From assembly GCA_045601305.1 (NCBI GenBank), contig JAZRZG010000119.1, positions 1-7,477 on the forward strand: DNA of 7,477 bases, given 5' to 3'. This document shows positions 6,282-7,477 of the stretch, one piece after another; the first letter of the stretch is position 1; every line of letters begins with the position of its first letter. Made by a program: the position numbers and the translations under genes. The notes under the pieces are model-generated. The model was given only the letters and a program-made list of their open reading frames with translations. It was not told where the DNA came from and did no database searches. Source of the DNA: Equadaptatus sp045601305 (lineage in GTDB: Bacteria > Synergistota > Synergistia > Synergistales > Synergistaceae).

Positions 6282-6962
6282 TTATTTTACAAGCCGCTTT
6301 AAGGCGTTTTCGGCGGCTTCAAATTCTGCTGCTTTTATACTTTTTCCGCTGCCTTTTGCAATTTCTCTGCCGCCGATAATTACGGCAGCAACAAATTGTT
6401 TTCCGCTGTCAGGTTCAGGCCGTTCAAGCGTCGCATATCGAGGAATCATACCTTTTCCGTCTGCCTGAACAAGTTCCTGCAGTTTTGTTTTGGGGTCAGA
6501 ATAACCGAGTGATACATATTTTGCCTGTTCAGTCAGGAAAATCTTTGCGACACGCTGTACGGTTTCATAGTCAGAGTCTAAAAAAACCGCGCCGAAAAAA
6601 GCTTCTCCTGCATTTTCAAGCATTGCGTCGGAAATCTGACCTTTAATAGATTTGCCCGTTTTCAGCAATTTTCCAAGCTCATGTTTCTTCGCCCATGCCG
6701 ACACTGATTTTCCGCATACAAGCTGCGAACGAACCTTTGTAAGCTGTCCTTCGTCAACGTCCTTCAGCTCGCCGTATATTATTTCGCTTGATACAAGTTC
6801 GAGCACAGCATCACCGAGAAATTCAAGCCGCTCGTTGTTACAGGCTGTTCCGTGTTCGTTTGACCAGGAAGCATGCGTCAGCGCTTCGTCAAGCAATGCT
6901 TTGTTTTTGAAGCAGTAACCTGTTTTCTGCTGAAATTCCTCAATAAGCTGTTCCCGTTCCAT
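6282..6962 (-). CDS. rnc: Ribonuclease III
   Basis: RNase III cleaves double-stranded RNA, notably 30S rRNA precursors and structured mRNAs, as a homodimer in the cytoplasm. The product has 226 residues, the standard length. The nuclease domain has the NERLEFLGD signature (43-51), giving Glu44, Glu47 and Asp51. The second acidic cluster reads LENAGEA (115-121): Glu120 matches the essential Glu117 of E. coli, but Asn117 stands where E. coli has Asp114. The dsRNA-binding domain runs from DPKTKLQE (156-163) to the C-terminus, with GSGKSIKAAE in place of the usual G-x-G-x-SKKxAE. The ATG at 6962 overlaps the fabF stop as TAATG, implying translational coupling. An ATG at 6974 is possible but lacks a binding site and extends into fabF. 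fabF-rnc is a common pairing in bacteria. Confidence 0.96.
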   Translation of the reverse strand: MEREQLIEEFQQKTGYCFKNKALLDEALTHASWSNEHGTACNNERLEFLGDAVLELVSSEIIYGELKDVDEGQLTKVRSQLVCGKSVSAWAKKHELGKLLKTGKSIKGQISDAMLENAGEAFFGAVFLDSDYETVQRVAKIFLTEQAKYVSLGYSDPKTKLQELVQADGKGMIPRYATLERPEPDSGKQFVAAVIIGGREIAKGSGKSIKAAEFEAAENALKRLVK

Positions 6963-7477
6963 TAGTCCCTGCATTTTTCAAGCGCGATAACAGCATTGTG
7001 TCCGCCGAACGCAAAGGCGTTGACTATAACTCTGCGTATATCTGCGGTAACTGCCTTTTCCGCGACAATATTCAGCGCACATTCGGAGTCCGGGGTTTCG
7101 TAATTCAGCGTTCGGTGAACTATGCCTTTGTCAACTGCCATAAGGGCAGCTATAAGATCAAGCGCGCCGCTTGCGCCCAAGGCATGACCTATCATTGATT
7201 TTGTCGCCTGAACAAGCACTTTGCTGCCGGCTTCTTCGCCCATAAGTCTTTTTACGGCTTCTGTTTCCATTTTGTCATTAAGCTGTGTTGAAGTGCCGTG
7301 AGCATTGACCAGATCAATACTCTCAGGCTTCCAGCCGGCTCTTTCCACAGCAAGTTTCATCGCTGTGTATACAGCGTCTCCGGACGGGTCAGGGGCTGTA
7401 AAATGATATGCATCGCAGGTTGCGCCGTAACCTTTGATTTCCGCGTAAATATGCGCGCCGCGCGCCTTTGCCGATTC
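6962..7477 (-). CDS. fabF: 3-oxoacyl-ACP synthase II FabF, C-terminal part
   Basis: FabF condenses malonyl-ACP with acyl-ACP in fatty-acid elongation. Only the last 171 residues are in the window and the gene runs off the right edge. The visible part includes two catalytic histidines, NAHGTST (His60 of the visible part, E. coli His303) and SMIGHALG (His98, E. coli His340), plus Lys93 five residues before the second. The C-terminal NAFAFGGHNA closing motif is also present. The active-site Cys lies upstream, outside the window. The family normally has about 410-415 residues, so roughly 240 are missing through the window edge, not through damage. The reading frame is open throughout and the stop overlaps the rnc start. 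An acpP gene often precedes fabF, but that region is not visible. Confidence 0.96.
   Translation of the reverse strand, partial: ESAKARGAHIYAEIKGYGATCDAYHFTAPDPSGDAVYTAMKLAVERAGWKPESIDLVNAHGTSTQLNDKMETEAVKRLMGEEAGSKVLVQATKSMIGHALGASGALDLIAALMAVDKGIVHRTLNYETPDSECALNIVAEKAVTADIRRVIVNAFAFGGHNAVIALEKCRD

Noticed and set aside
1..7477. CRISPR array, insertion sequence, tRNA or rRNA gene
   Set aside because: No regularly spaced repeats, no transposase or terminal inverted repeats, and no tRNA or rRNA conserved segments were seen on either strand.

Overview
The window reads as the chromosome of a diderm (outer-membrane) anaerobe-like bacterium of moderate GC content. LptB, LptA/OstA-like, MurJ, FabF, RNase III and TsaD are all recognisable, and LptA plus LptB imply a lipopolysaccharide-type outer membrane. 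The run fabF-rnc-(solute-binding protein)-lptA-lptB-murJ-(unknown)-tsaD, with Synergistota-like TsaD and LptB wording, makes me lean to Synergistota. A Negativicutes-type diderm Firmicute is the main alternative. This placement is inference from memory of gene neighbourhoods, not from a search.

Layout: positions 731-7477 hold eight genes, all on the minus strand and all separated by 24 bases or less or overlapping, so they look like one polycistronic unit read from right to left. The order of transcription is fabF (3' part only, entering from the right edge), rnc, a divergent TroA/ZnuA-like periplasmic protein, lptA, lptB, murJ, a small exported protein of unknown function, and tsaD. The middle genes form an envelope module: LptA and LptB move LPS to the outer membrane and MurJ flips lipid II for peptidoglycan. 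The outer genes are housekeeping: fatty-acid elongation, double-stranded RNA processing and t6A tRNA modification. No lptC-like gene is seen next to lptA; a degenerate-looking solute-binding fold occupies that place.

Positions 1-730 contain no convincing protein gene but are not empty. On the plus strand there is a possible promoter (35-62), then about 190 bases that can fold into a closed multi-helix RNA (73-260), a T-tract with a 9-base direct repeat (265-295), a nested hairpin with a mutually exclusive alternative (295-330), and a strong hairpin flanked by A- and T-tracts (432-469). That last hairpin can terminate transcription from both directions. The simplest reading is a plus-strand non-coding RNA unit converging on the tsaD operon at a shared bidirectional terminator. 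I cannot assign the RNA to a known class; it is the best candidate here for something undescribed.
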